Translations under genes and position numbers: made by a program
The notes under the pieces: model-generated
The model's database searches: none
Told to the model about the DNA's origin: nothing
The model's input: only the letters and a program-made list of their open reading frames with translations
Source of the DNA: Kudoa neothunni
Taxonomy: Eukaryota > Cnidaria
Length of the DNA stretch: 64,000 nucleotides
Direction: 5' to 3'
Assembly: GCA_964304625.1 (NCBI GenBank)
Contig: OZ199840.1
Span: forward strand, 1,240,001 to 1,304,000
Shown: positions 34,839 to 48,041 of the stretch, piece after piece
How positions within the stretch are numbered: position 1 is the stretch's first letter
Layout of the letters: each line of letters begins with the position of its first letter

Positions 34839-35883
34839 TATAAAAATTAAACTTCATTATTTTTTGTATATCAAAGCTTTAATCACATAAAAAATTAAAT
34901 TAATCTCAAACTAAAAAATAATCAATAAGATGATGAGTTAGGATTGATTATGATTTATTTTAAGATATTTTTAACAATATCCGACTATGGCGGATTTTTG
35001 ATAAATATCATAATTTCCATTTATTTTATTGAAATTTGGAGATGGAAATAGTGAGTTGAAAATTATACAAATACATGAGTGATTAGCGCGTCCTGTGACT
35101 GAGTTACAGATTAAAATGATTATTTCTAATGAATTAAACATATTTTCTCACCATCGAGTGAGAAATCTGTATGGTAGATTTTTCTTACTCTAAATAAGTT
35201 ATTTAATCGAATTTCTCTGAGGTTTATCGAAGGATGCGCGTGGAATTTTCTCTTCGTTAACTTAAGGATTAAACAACAGACTAAATTCAGACAAAATATT
35301 TAATCATATAAACATTAAAATAACAAAAATTATTTATATTATTTAATTCGAAAATTCGATTGCAATAAACAGCTGAGCTTTCAGGAAGCATTTTGTTGCG
35401 GAGGTCATTATTATTACTTTAATGTCAAATTTGTTGGAAATCAGGTTTATATTCGTAAACCTATTAGAGAATAATTAAAAATGATTGAATCATAATGTCG
35501 CTAACGAGCGAAACAAAAAGCTATTTGGGAAAAATTTTGCAATAAAGTTTCTTAATAATTTAGGTTAAAATAAATGAAATATTTAAACAAATTAATAAAA
35601 AAAGAAAATTTCTTATTAATTCCATGATATTTCGAATATTATTTATTATATATAGATAAATTTATTACAGTTAATAATTGAAAAGTTATAGAATTTAATA
35701 AATCACGAATCTAATTAGATCAACCTAATCTGTGCCTCATTTTAGAGTGATTATTTCTTAAAATATTTTATTCAATTTTTTCTTTTAATCTTAGTGAAAT
35801 TAAATAATTCAAACAAATATTTGGGATATAATTATTTTATAATATAAAGTCGCATTAGTTCGATTATATACCTGCGGGAACTG

Positions 35884-35899
35884 CCCAGCTTTGCTTGGG
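35884..35899. repeat. GC triloop hairpin
   Basis: CCCAGC-TTT-GCTTGGG: six pairs, one bulged T, TTT loop. Same shape as the hairpins at 9853, 44523 and 59994. Confidence 0.5.
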
Positions 35900-36034
35900 A
35901 GAATCAAGCACGGAGAAATTTCTTAATAACATCCAACGAATATATTGAAGGTTCGATTCAACCAATAGAATCAGTATAATTAAAAAAATTTAAACATCAC
36001 AGTATTAACGATTTTGATTAGCGAAATCTAAATC

Positions 36035-37390
36035 ATGATCATTTATGGTATGGCGATGTTATGCCGGAAAATGCACGCGCGTCAGCAAAAAATGAACAAT
36101 AACTATTTTTATGTGAATGTTTATAAAAGTAATATATATAGATATTGGAGGTGTCAGGAAAGATTAAGAACATCCCCTATAGACAACGTAGAACAAATTG
36201 AAGAATTAAAATTTCATAATCACGTTTTCGTCGGTGAAGAAAAAAATAAAAAACTGATGGCAGATAGAATTAAGGAAGTATCGGAAAACTCTGTGTATTC
36301 TATCTCTAAAGTTTATAGTTTAGCTTCCATTAATGAAAATATCAATAATATTCAAATTGTTTCAAAAAAAAACAGTATACAAACGGATCCAGTGAATTAG
36401 AAAAGGAAGAATATGGAAACCATTCAGCTAAATGATGTTTATACCGACTAAAAACATTGAGAGATGAACCATTTTGTTCGCATGACTCGGGATCGGATGA
36501 CTGGAATAGAATCATAATTTTCACAACCGAGGAAAATCTTATATACCTACGGAATTCTAATTATTGGATCGATGACCGTACATTCAGCTTGGTTCCTAAG
36601 GAATTTTTTCAGCTTTACACTATCCACGATTCAGTTTTTAATAGAGTTTTCCCCCTTGTTTATGTAATAATATCCGATAAATTGTAAATAAATTACGACA
36701 AAATACTCCAAGTTCTCAAGCAAAAAGTAAATTTAGAACTTCCAGAAAATGCCGTAATAGATTTTGAAATGGCAGCAGCTAATTTTTTTAAAGAGAATCA
36801 AAATATTCTGTGCATTTCTGTTATTTCACCTAGGTCAATGTGTACACTGAAACATGCAAAAAATAGGTTGTTCCAATGATTATGATTTTAACGATAATTT
36901 TGAATAATCCGTAAAATATGTAACATCGCTCGCTTGTGCTCCGCCTAATTGTGTGAAAAATGAATTTGAAAAATTATGAGTAAAATATGAAAGTTTTCTC
37001 ATTGTTACCAACATAGATTCCTTTATGGAATACTTTGAAAACACATATGTCGTGAATCCTAAATTTCCAATACAATCGTTGAATGCTTTCGACAAAATAT
37101 TGCGAAATATCAAATTGACATCAAACTCCGCTGAGATTTTCAATAGGCATTTTTACAGTCGTTTCAAACAATCTCATTCTGTGATACGCACTGTTATTCA
37201 AAAATTAAAAGAGCGCCAAATTAATGTGGGGAAAGATGTTTGTTTTCAAATATGTAACCCAAATATGTAACTTTACGGGAAAAAATAAGCGTGGGGTATG
37301 AAAAATTGAAGCGAACATGTCCAAACTACGATAAATTTTACGACACACTCTATTTGAAGGCGATCGCTAGGACTTATAATTGGAAGGTAA
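36035..37390 (+). pseudogene. FLYWCH-MULE transposase, broken
   Basis: The first frame (36035-36400) carries a FLYWCH-type zinc-finger remnant (YRYWRCQERLRTSP then HNHV). 36457-36687 reads WIDDRTFSLVPKEFFQLYTIH and PLVYVIISDKL, the start of a MULE transposase core with its first Asp. Near 36745 VIDFEMAAANFF marks the second Asp block. 37025-37270 holds the C-terminal NSAEIFNRHFYSRFKQSH segment. Several stops and frameshifts interrupt it. I found no terminal inverted repeats around this copy. Confidence 0.8.
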
Positions 37391-37600
37391 AATAGATTTA
37401 ACTAACAAAAATATCATAGTCTAGTCTTCACTAAATGTGATGGCCATATATATCTGATTTGACTGTGTTTTCATTAAGCAATATCAACCATGTGCATTAC
37501 ATAAATTCCGGCGAAAGTTCGCCTTATGGTTTAAAAAAATTAGGATAATTGAGAATATTAATATTATCATTTCTGTTACGTTTTTATCAATGAAAATACG
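37391..37600. other. Spacer after the MULE relic
   Basis: Nothing recognised. Confidence 0.4.
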
Positions 37601-37830
37601 AGAATTTTGTTGTGTCCACGACCTTACATAATACACATGCTGTTGGCTGAAGGTGGGAAAATCGGAAACGATTTTCCCTCTATCCTATTTTGCATGGAGC
37701 CTCCGATGCCCAAAGGAACAACTAGCACACAGAACCTACCCCCAACAGAACACTTTTCCCACGGAAGGTGGCGCCGCCAAAGGTCGAAAGGGAGACTCCA
37801 AAATCTTTGAAATTTGGCATCTTTCACCCT
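37601..37830. other. GC-rich island with strong hairpins
   Basis: About 230 bp close to half GC in DNA that is mostly AT. GGGAAAATCG (37655-37664) and CGATTTTCCC (37669-37678) form a perfect 10-bp stem closed by a GAAA tetraloop. A second hairpin, GCAT-GGA-GCC-TCC-GATGC, follows at about 37694-37712. Open frames overlap on both strands, but none resembles a known protein. It could be a structured RNA gene, an LTR fragment or other inserted DNA. Confidence 0.45.
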
Positions 37831-39421
37831 ATTTAAACAGTTAATAATCATTAATATTCGCTCCTTTTCGCTTTGTTACTTTGAGCGAGTCTCTTTGCTC
37901 TACGGCATTCTTAGCATACACAACGAACTTTACCTTGAACCGGTTTAATGGTTCTAATTTGGGTAAATAATAACGGTTAGGTTTATATAATTTTCAAATA
38001 AAAAATGCCGAGAATATATTAGAAAACCATGCTTATTAATAATAATTGTATTATTTTATGTTGTTAAATATAAGGTTTTATCTTAAACTTTAAATAAAAT
38101 AATGTCTAATGTGGAAATATCAAATAAACCTGAAGTATAAACTTGTATGTTAATTTATTTAAAAACTTGTAAACTGACTAGATAGTATTTAAGTGTTACA
38201 TTTAAATAAAACATTACAAACGAAAATCGGAGATGAATAGGAGAATCGTCGAACGCCTGAATAAAACATTGTTATTTACCAAACATTTGTTTTTGTGGAT
38301 TAAAACAATGAATTAATTTAATAGATGTGCGATGTGAAAATGTCGTATTTAGCATAAATACGCAGTATCACTAAGTTATATAATTAGGTTTGTTTAAACA
38401 ACAAGTTGGATTTTCTTTCGGATAGAGTAGAAAATATTTCCGCCTTTTTTATTTATTTACCTTAATACGCAGATTTTCACAATAAAATCCCCGACGAAAA
38501 TTTCAACCTCCTGTCAAATGGAAATATTAAAAAAAATAACCCAATTATTTAATCAGAATATGAATGTGATTTTTTAGATTTTAAAGAAGCTATCTTATTC
38601 ATATTAAGTCCGAAAATAAACCAAGAGCACATAGTGTGATCAATCATTGATCTCCAAATTTGTTGTAATGCCCCGCACCTATATTAGCTTATCAAAAGCT
38701 AATATACTCAAATACCCTATTTGATTGTACCCATCATAGCTATGATTAGTTAAACGTGGTCCCATTTTTCATGATGTCACTATTCAAGGAAAACCCATCT
38801 TAATTAAATTTTCTTAGTTTTATCGATTCTGAATCAAATTGATGCATTTATTCAATGATTTATTGCTAACATAAATATAATTGATAAGGAGAATGTATAG
38901 GTAAACAAATAAAATATTTAAATGAGACCATAAATTGTTTACGTCGAAAATAATCCAATAGTTGAACCTAGCAACAGAGATCAATAGTGATAACTTGAAA
39001 ACATATCAAACCAAAGAGTCTCAATGACGCCAGAGAATTAACTAAATATAACTTTTATTAATTCTGTGTTATTCTTTTTGATTTCACTTACAATAAATAA
39101 TTATAGATTAAATGTATGGCGGTGTACCTATAAAGAATCAATTGGAGTTAACGTAGGCTATTGAGTTGGTCGGCATATGTCCTCTAATTAGACCTTAAAA
39201 ATAAGGTATTAACATAGGTAAACGCCATCGAAAAACATTTAGCAAATAAAATATCAGATCATAAGCAACACTTAAAATTAAAAGAGAATAGATAATTTTG
39301 AGTGTGTGGGAGATAGTGAGCAATTAATTGATATCAGCGTAGTGACCTTGAGTTGTTTATCAAAAGGTGTATTAGCGACCCCATAACAGGTCTAACTATC
39401 CACCGCAATAGACATAAGACG
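37831..39421. other. Intergenic stretch upstream of the forkhead gene
   Basis: AT-rich; no gene or clear repeat seen. Confidence 0.5.
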
Positions 39422-39643
39422 ATGGCGAAAAGAGATGGTGTTGGTAAAAAGCAGAAATCTAATGGTCAAAATAAAAAGCCATTATTTGTTAGGTAATATC
39501 AGAAATTTTGTTAAATATGGTTGTTTCCTTAACAAATTTTAACGTGAACAATGCAGATTGGTTCGTAAAGGTCTAAGGGTTGATGTCAGTGATTACATGG
39601 CAAAATTGGTACGTTAATGCATTATTATTTGAATTGTTTGTTT

Positions 39644-39678
<35 letters not shown>

Positions 39679-40972
39679 GGCGTTATTCACTCGCTTTTAA
39701 TTTTGTGTTGTTGTAGAACCCTGGCGAACCAAACGAAGTGATTATTTACAGACCACAGGAAAAATATGCCGATATTTTGAGAACTATTATATTGGAAGAG
39801 CATACCAAACGGCTTCCACTCAATAAAATCTATGAGAAAATCCTCACGCGATATCCTTACTTCAATTATGCAACGGCCGACTGGAAAAATTCTATAAGGA
39901 ATTGGTATTTATTCAATTAGCATAATACATTTTATCAATTTTTCGGCTATATTCATTGATTTATTTTAGTTTGACAACCAATCGTTTGTCGTTCCAAAAC
40001 GTTCGAACTATTAGCAGTAAAGGATACGAACAAAAATTCTGGACAGTCATTGACCAGGATGAAATGAATCAATTTCACAATCTAAAACCAAATTCTATCT
40101 GCGGAATTGATTCATCACCAAATATGATGGTCGATAGAAGTGTTTTTCTCAACGCTAGAGGTACATCTTCGGATAGATTTCAGTACAATGGCTCCGCAGA
40201 CACGATAGAAAGTTCGTCCACAGCAAACTTTGACAATGGGCCACTTTTCCCAACCTATCCGGTGGAATATTGTGATAAATTTTTTCACAACTGCTGTCAA
40301 ATTTGTGACCTTGTGCACCAAATATTCATTCGAAATGGTCTTGTGTGTTATTGTCGCAAGTGTTGCATTATGAGTAACACTAACGAAACCTACGAAGGTA
40401 ACCCCTTTTCGCCCTATCCCAGTTCAAGCATTCCCGGGGAGCTATTCGACAATTCAAATGCACACAAATCTTATCACAATCTTATTTCCGAAAACAGATC
40501 CAATATGATTACACAAAATATGGTTACTAATACCGACAATAATAGTAATAATACTCATGGATGTTTTGGAGATCAAGAGGCCACCCATAATCATCCTGAG
40601 GAAGATAGAAACTGCTTCACAACTAGTAATCATTGCATTTTATTTAAACTTAAACGTAATTTTTAATCAAGATGGCGAATTCTCTCATCTTGGTCAAAAT
40701 AACATAGATGATGAAGCCACACCTTCAATGGCTACCAAAATGAATCATTGTGAATATAATTTTCTGTAGATACTCGATTACTACTTTCAGTAGACTACGA
40801 TGACAAAAATAAAGGATACAATAATCAAACAGACATGGATATCGGCTATAATTTCAACCCCCCTTCCTTCAATATGCCCAATGAATTCAATTCACATGTA
40901 ATATTTCTAATCTAATTTATCAATACGTTTTAACTGTTAATTTTCGTCTAGGTAAATGATAAATATATTTGA
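39422..40972 (+). CDS. Divergent forkhead (FOX) transcription factor
   Basis: Predicted nuclear DNA-binding protein of about 390 residues. Exons: 39422-39492, 39557-39608, 39717-39904, 39970-40625, 40672-40749, 40791-40897 and probably 40952-40972. The forkhead domain spans about residues 45-130: YADILRTIILEEHTKRLPLN (helix 1 to helix 2), KIYEKILTRYPYF, then recognition helix WKNSIRNCLTTNRLSF and the wing SSKGYEQKFWTV. The usual NSIRHNLS reads NSIRNCLT, so the DNA-contacting His is replaced. After the domain lies a Cys-rich segment (CDKFFHNCCQICDLVH...CYCRKCC), then an Asn/Ser-rich acidic tail. Intron 2 carries a (TA)n run at 39646-39675. I cannot assign a FOX class. The last exon is the least certain; otherwise the frame closes at 40915. 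Confidence 0.85.
39646..39675. repeat. (TA)n microsatellite in the forkhead gene intron 2
   Basis: Uninterrupted TA run inside the second intron. Confidence 0.9.
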
Positions 40973-43469
40973 ATCGTATAAAATCTACAAATTATTATTT
41001 CAATTTTTTTATCCTCTATTTTTCCAATATGAATTATTTTTGATTTTACAAAATATTTCACTCACTGGATGAATTATTTAATTTAATAACAATATGGCAA
41101 ATAACAACAAAATTTATCTCATTAATTTATTGGCGTTACATGAATATTCTGAGATAAGTTTTTTTATAAAATCAGGAGATTATAGTTATCTTCTATTTGT
41201 TAATTAAATTATTTGGTCCGCTAAGCATTAATCGAATGCTTTTGAACAATTTTTGATAGAGAACGAGTTAGATTTTTAAATTAATTATCGTAAAAAAACA
41301 ATGTCTGGTTATCCGATAGTTTAAAATATTTTCCTTATGTTCCAATATTATTTCATATTATTGTTATATTGAGGATAAATTTATGTTCCTAATATCCTTA
41401 ATCAATCAACGTTGTGTGTATATATATAATATGGAACGTAATTGATTACTCTTGGACTCTAATTATGATAGCAAATTATCCAAACCAAAATACTATAACA
41501 GATACCAATGAATGAGGTCACATAAATCATTTTTAGATCAGTTTACTACCACCATGCCAGAGAATCGGGAAAAAGCACTTATATTATGACGTGAAAATTA
41601 TTATTGATAATTATACAAACAGTGTAACCTCGGACTTTGATCATAATCCGTTCTAGAAGTGTGTTTGAACTTTGAATAATTTTTTCCCGTGCATAATAAT
41701 AAATATTAATTTAATCCGTTACCGTGCGTCAAATAAATGATTATTTTTATCTTTATTTATGAAAAACATGCATATCTTGTGTTTATAAAATATAACAAAC
41801 AAATATTAAATATAATAATAAAAATTAAATGTATGATAAATATTTTTTGGTTGTCATACGACAGATTATAAAAGTTTCTCTTTCGATGATGGTCGCACAA
41901 TTTGATTCAGCGACTCTTCTTCTAGAATTTCTTTTCTCCTCTGTTTTTTCTCTGACTAAATTTGTTCTGAATACAATTTTTATATGTTTTTGACTCAAAA
42001 TTTTCGGTCGAACCCCAATTTGTAAGAGCTCCGAGACGTTCAAACTTGGAGGTTGCACTGTATTAGCATGAAGTATCAGTCGATTGAATGTTTCAAACGT
42101 TCAGATTTCTGAAAAATATTAGATCTATATAACAATTGTACTACGAATCACCAGCATTATGATGTGTTAATAATATTTTTTCATTATATCCATCTTATCA
42201 CATTAATTTATTGTTTAATACATTAGAAATTTTTAAATTTAAAGAACAAAATATTCTCTGTTAAAGGTTTAGTTCAAATAATATCACAAAAGTATTAAGA
42301 AGTATAATTTATTTTAAAGTCATGATTTTATTACCGATATTTAAAGATACCTTTTTGTTTCCATATTTTGGGATTTTTTAATTTCAAATATTTATAATTC
42401 ATAAACAATAATTTCTAATGTAATAATTCAAAAAAAGAACGAAACAGTTAATTACGTGCTAGGATTTTTTACGATAATATCACCACCAATCATTATCAAG
42501 ACGTAAAAATATATTAATTAAAACGCATAGAATAAAATTTCCTAATAAATTTATTATTTTAGAGATTGAAATCTAATATACACGAATTGCTTTTTCTTAC
42601 GTGAACCTCTTAAGTATGGCAATGGCTATTGCAATGGACGGGAATATCCATTATAATAACGTTTGTATACAAATTTTAATTTCATAAACACATATAACAA
42701 TATATGAACTTTGATTTAATAAATTTTTAAAAGAAAATAGATTAGTTGACTTTTTACCTCTAAGTTGGCCAAGTATGCGGACATTGTTTAATATTTGTCT
42801 TCAATAAACTCACATTTAAGTTAGTGTATAAGGGGTTTTCAATGCTTGTTGTGTTGATTTTATATAACATGAAGTATCGATATACCCCATACGTTAACTA
42901 AGAACATGTGAACTTGTGTGAATGTGGTTTTCTTGCAACAATGATTGTAAACAGGTTACTTTAGGATGTAATTACAATTTAAATGATTATTTTTAGATTT
43001 ATTTGTTGGTTCAATTATTATAATGGTCTTTATTGACAAAGATGACCATTTATCGTTTTAGCATTAATTTCAGTTGTGCGTAAGTTACCATTTAATTTAT
43101 TTTGAAAGAGATATTATATGTCAGCGAATATATACAGGATAAATTTTAATTTAATAATAATGCTAAATCTAATCACAATGCGCAAGCACAAGAAATTACA
43201 AACGAAAAGGAATACACTATCAAATCGCCCATAAAATGCCTAAGTCTATACAAACCAACATATGTCAACGTCTGCAGAATATTACAGTGAATTTATCCTT
43301 AATTCAATAATTGCTATTAAGAGAATTGAAGTTATATTGGAGATAATAATATCTAAAATTATTAACCATTGTTATCAAATATTCATTTAAAACGGAGTAA
43401 CTATCTTTAAGTACAAACGAAATCGGCGGAAATAATTCGAAATGTGATAATTAGGTATATAATAACTAG
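40973..43469. other. Intergenic stretch
   Basis: A 77-codon minus-strand frame at 41825-42058 (EKTEEKRNSRRRVAES) has no recognisable match and no partner exon. Nothing else seen. Confidence 0.4.
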
Positions 43470-43684
43470 CCAACGAAAAAGAAGAAATAATATTAATAAA
43501 AGCATTATTTTCTCAAATAAATATTATATATCAAACTTCAAGTAAATTAATAATAGAACTGAATGAAGTTTATGAAGCAACCCCAGCCAGATTACTTATT
43601 AATGACTCGTCTTATGGCTTGTATAATATGCAAAGTGACCAGCAGATAGAAGAACGCAAAACTGACGATAATTTCAATAGATAA
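43470..43684 (+). CDS. Possible 3'-terminal exon of an unknown gene
   Basis: After an AACTAG acceptor an open frame of about 71 codons runs to a stop at 43682: ANEKEEIILIKALF... ELNEVYEATPARLLINDSS ... QQIEERKTDDNFNR. It has more Glu, Asp, Arg and Gln and more GC-ending codons than random frames here. It contains no early ATG, so it would be an internal or last exon. I could not find a convincing exon upstream. Confidence 0.3.
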
Positions 43685-45442
43685 ATAATCATATTGAATT
43701 TTTTATTAATTTTAAGTAGATTTAAAATTTTCCTCTAAGATAAGAACAGTAAGGCGACCTAAGGGGTTCCAATCTAACAGTCATTGAATTACCTAAAAAG
43801 CGAATACATGAAATTTAAAAATAAACATATTCTTGTACAAGCAAACTATATTCAATTTTATAAAATATATATCCACCCTATAATAACTTGTTTTTCATTT
43901 ATATAAAACAGGAACACATGTTGAAAATCACAATTATTTGATTCTAATAACAGTTATATCCGCGTTTATAATAAAACTAACTGATAAAATATTATTTCTT
44001 TCTTTTTACCTATATTTGATCAAAAACTTATAATAGATTGGATAGATACAATGGAACACCTTAGATAATTTTTTAGTATGCGCGATAACTATCTTAACAA
44101 GTACATCGTCCCTCCTAGTCCCTTATAAGAATTACGATTTTTATATTCAGGGTTATTTAAAATCCAATTTTAATATAAATTCTCTAGGAAACTTACGGTT
44201 CAATTCAGGCATAATCGGTCAATTTATATGTAAAAAGTCAACTAATTTATTTTTCTTTGAAAATTTATTTATTAAACTAAAATTTTAACATGATTGTTAT
44301 TTTAGTAGATATTTTTATCCGTTGCAATAGTCAATTGCTTTAGGTATATAAGACAAAACAATATTAAATTTTTCCACATTAATTAAAAAATAAATAAAAT
44401 AAATTAGTGACATAACAGATTTTTTAACGATTAAATAGAGTTGAAAATAGCGGAAAATCAAAATGCGCATAAACCTGCGCGTGTACTAATTACGCAAAAA
44501 TATGAAAAACTAGCCGTAATACCCGGCTACGCTCGGAATATTGAGAATATCTGATTCAGGGGAAAATAATTTCAATATAACATCTACATACAGATTTATC
44601 GCACATAACCTTCGACCCAGGTGGCTCTAATCCTCTCGGTCATCCGAAGTTCGACTGTATATATATATATATAGATTTTGTCATGTTTTTTAAAATTATG
44701 ATTTTTTAGTCACCTCGATTCACTCAATATTTGAAAATCGTGTTCAATCATTTTTTATTAAAATGGGGAATGTCGAGCATGCGAATAAACCCCAATTCGA
44801 TGAGACGTATACTCCCCCATTATTGCATATTTTGTTAAATCTTTAAATATAATTTAATTTATGTAAGTATTTTAATAAATATTAGATACTTTTAATAATA
44901 ATTTTATATTCTATTATATGGTTAAATATATTTTGTCGCGAGATCACCACCAAAACTCTGAATGGATTAATCTACAGGATCTACGCTATATCTAAACCAA
45001 TGTCATCCCAAGATCATTTAGTATACGTATTTTTAAAGGAACACTTAAACACATTATAAATTCTAACTTTAAATAAATCAAAATCCAATTAAAAATATAT
45101 TTTTAATTGGGTAACGCTTTTGTCTGGCTTTATAGAAATTCGAGTTTTCTCTATAATTTCTGCCCTCCATATCCTCAGAAAAACTCAGGTTTGCCACAGA
45201 CACATTGTAATCACAACACTTTTTACATATCGTATTAAAAATTACAATAAGAACCTGAAAGAGTCTAGTCTGCGAAAGAAGACTACACTGTCCTTGTTAA
45301 ATTTGCTAGAATGTTAAACAAGCATTCATTAAACTATCTAAAAGAACTAATCAAAAGTGAGAGCAGTTGTAAAAAAGAGCGTAAAAGGTTGCATTGCTAA
45401 GAAAATCAATTTGAAATTGAAAAAAATTGATTTCATCACTAA
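43685..45442. other. Intergenic stretch with hairpin and pogo-like end
   Basis: A triloop hairpin lies at 44523-44536. CCGAAGTTCGACTG-TA ending near 44660 looks like a solo right end of a pogo-type element, running into a (TA)n repeat. No gene found. Confidence 0.4.
44523..44536. repeat. GC triloop hairpin
   Basis: CCGGC-TAC-GCTCGG: five pairs, one bulged T, three-base loop. Confidence 0.5.
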
Positions 45443-48028
45443 TCATAATTCGTCATGGTAGACATTTTCATCAAGTTTTGGAGTTGGGACTTGGTAGCAT
45501 GCAGCTACAGTCTCCAGCTGAACTGTATAATGGCAAAAAGGATTCTCTTCGACCGAAATCACTTTGTTTTGTTTTCCGCACTTGAGGAGGATGTTAGATT
45601 CACGTTCCTTGTTGTTATAGCAAGTATCGCCGCGACTAAAATGCATCGTTTTATATGAGGATGTGTCGTCCTGATGGATCCATTTTTCCCAATACCTATA
45701 AAAATACTCACTTCATAGCAACATATTAGCATATTTTACCCTATTGTAGTATTTTTATTGGTAGCTATTTGTTTGATGTATTTGAAAGGACACACTTCAT
45801 ACGTATAAGCACTAACCAAATAAGACAGATTAATAAAAAACAATTTTTGAGCAAATAACCTGTCAGTATCGTTGAAAAGAAAGCAATCGTGGAAAAGCAA
45901 CGAAAAGACACGTTTAGGTCCAAAATCGATATTTTCGAATGATTTCAAAATCTCAATGTGTTTGTTGATATGTTCGATTTGTTGGTTGAGTTTAGAAAAT
46001 TCGGAATCAATTATTTTGAATTCTAAATTTCAACCAAATTCAAATATTTGCTCAATTGACTAATGCAACCTTCTTCCTTTTTAATAATTTCTGCCGGGAA
46101 ATCTACTTGAAAAACCTTTGAACCTAATATATGATAGGAAATAAAGATTTTGAATTCCACTCTCGAAAATTACTGATATCTTTAAGCAGTGATGAAACAT
46201 TTTTCCACGTTTCATAAGGAATAACAATATTTTCTTCGGTTGGTGGTTGATCGCTGCTTTGATCTTTGGCTTCATTAGTCTCAAAAGGAGAGTCCCATCC
46301 AGGAAAATGGGGTTTGGTCTGAGAGTCAGGTTCGGCTAGTTTTTCCTCATCTTTAACCGGGTTAACGTCTTCCTGTTCTTCTTCATATTTGTCACTATCA
46401 TCATCATACAAATTTGATTCTTCATCACTAGTATTATAATTTCGTTGTTCATCTTCCAACAAACTGGGATATATGTCGACGAACTATAACAATAAAAATG
46501 ATTTAACCTCTTAAATTTTAAAATGGATTAACGATGCACATACCAGTGGTTTAAACTGATCAATAAATGTTTGATTTTGCGTCATGCGACGAATGAGATC
46601 ATCTTTTTGCAAAATTTCTACATCCAATCTCTTCAAAAGATAATAGAATTCTCCTCTGTCCAATCTATACAACAATTGAGTTGTATAACATGACACCCAT
46701 CTTACATGGAATCATTATTTTTATCCAAATATGAATATATTTCGTTAATAATCGTAGTGTAATAGTTGTTCTTTTTCTCCTCAAGTTCTTCTAACATTGA
46801 GGTGAATTAACATTGACACACTCAAATTATACGTTGATGTTTTTCAGTGTAATCAGTTTTCATCACAGAAAACATATTGCTAGCTTGTTGTCTAAGATTG
46901 GCGAGCTCTGAATATTTGGTCTCATATTGGTTTTTTTCTTCTGTGTGAGTATTAATTTGGTCCTAGTGTGATAGTGTTACTTTGACAATTTGTACACGCA
47001 CAAGCTTTACATGATAGTATTGTGGGGAGTATTTTTCCGAGTTCAAATATTCATTACATTCATGTTTAGCCTAGTATATTTATAGAAGCTTGTATTTTCG
47101 ATTTGAAAAATAAAATAATAAGTGCTCCCATTATCGCTTCTACTTTTTAAAAATAGTTTAGTAATGTTTATTTATCCCCCCCCCCTAAATTTAATCCTTT
47201 ATGTGTTTATGTGTCTGTGTAGTTACGATTATAGTTTATTATTACTTTTGAATAAAAACGTAATGATATCATAGGTATAATTAATTATAGTAGCTTATGA
47301 AAAATCAAGTATATTAATAATATATAATTGTTTTCCCGCCAATCTATAAGTTGAATTTATATCTTATAAATATATGCATTGAATTATTATTTATATATTT
47401 TTCGAACCAATCGACATTCCAATAATGAATAATATACATGCTCAATTTTATCAAACTCATCCTTCAATTTTTGAAATTCTCCTTCAAACAACATTCTGCA
47501 TCATTGAAAAATACAGATTAAATAAAATAAATCAAGCTTCTACTTGCAATTGTTTGGACAATAACCTTCCGCCTCATCTGAACCATCACAACAATCTTAA
47601 AGAAATAAAAAAAAATTAATACAAAAGTTGATACCACAAATTCTATCATCAACTCTGGATGAAGGTATCATTTTGGAACGATAGTACGCATTTCTACAAC
47701 AAAAAATCCCATCTTTACATGCAGAAGTGCCTAGAAAACAACTATTTTTTCGCTTAAAAAATATCTTAATCACCTGGGCTCGTCACTTCCGTCAGTACAA
47801 TCACAATAGTTATCATTAACTTGATTAGCCTTAATTATTTTCGACCCATTGAAACATCTAAATTCGGATTCTGAATGTTGGTACAATGGTTTCACTAGAA
47901 ATGAAAAAACTCGGATTCATATCAGCCAAAGAATCGCCACTTTAATTACTGCTTTTACATATCCCACGAAGATTAACAGCACATTCTGTGCACACCAAAA
48001 TACCCAATAATAAACCAACAAACATCAT
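45443..48028 (-). CDS. PRKCSH: Glucosidase 2 subunit beta
   Basis: Regulatory and ER-retention subunit of glucosidase II, which trims N-glycans and feeds the calnexin cycle in the ER lumen. The start at 48028 gives a signal peptide ([17 protein letters not shown]). Two LDL-receptor-A-like modules follow ([16 protein letters not shown] and [14 protein letters not shown]). A coiled-coil and an acidic Glu/Asp-rich linker (46462-46124) come next. The C-terminal MRH lectin domain reads [40 protein letters not shown] and ILLKCGKQ, and the last residues are HDEL, the retention signal. It has at least ten short exons; I did not fix every junction in the coiled-coil part. One intron (45859-45812, 48 nt) is stop-free and in frame. 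Confidence 0.93.
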
Positions 48029-48041
48029 TTTAATTATTTCG

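Larger units (their letters stand above)
34743..36034. other. Intergenic stretch
   Basis: Contains the EXOSC4 promoter motif and a triloop hairpin at 35884-35899. No gene seen. Confidence 0.5.

Noticed and set aside
37607-37851. Overlapping 63-75 codon frames on both strands
   Set aside because: They exist because the island is GC-rich and poor in stops; no domain on either strand.
41825-42058. 77-codon basic minus-strand frame
   Set aside because: No similarity recognised, no adjoining exon; within chance for this base composition.
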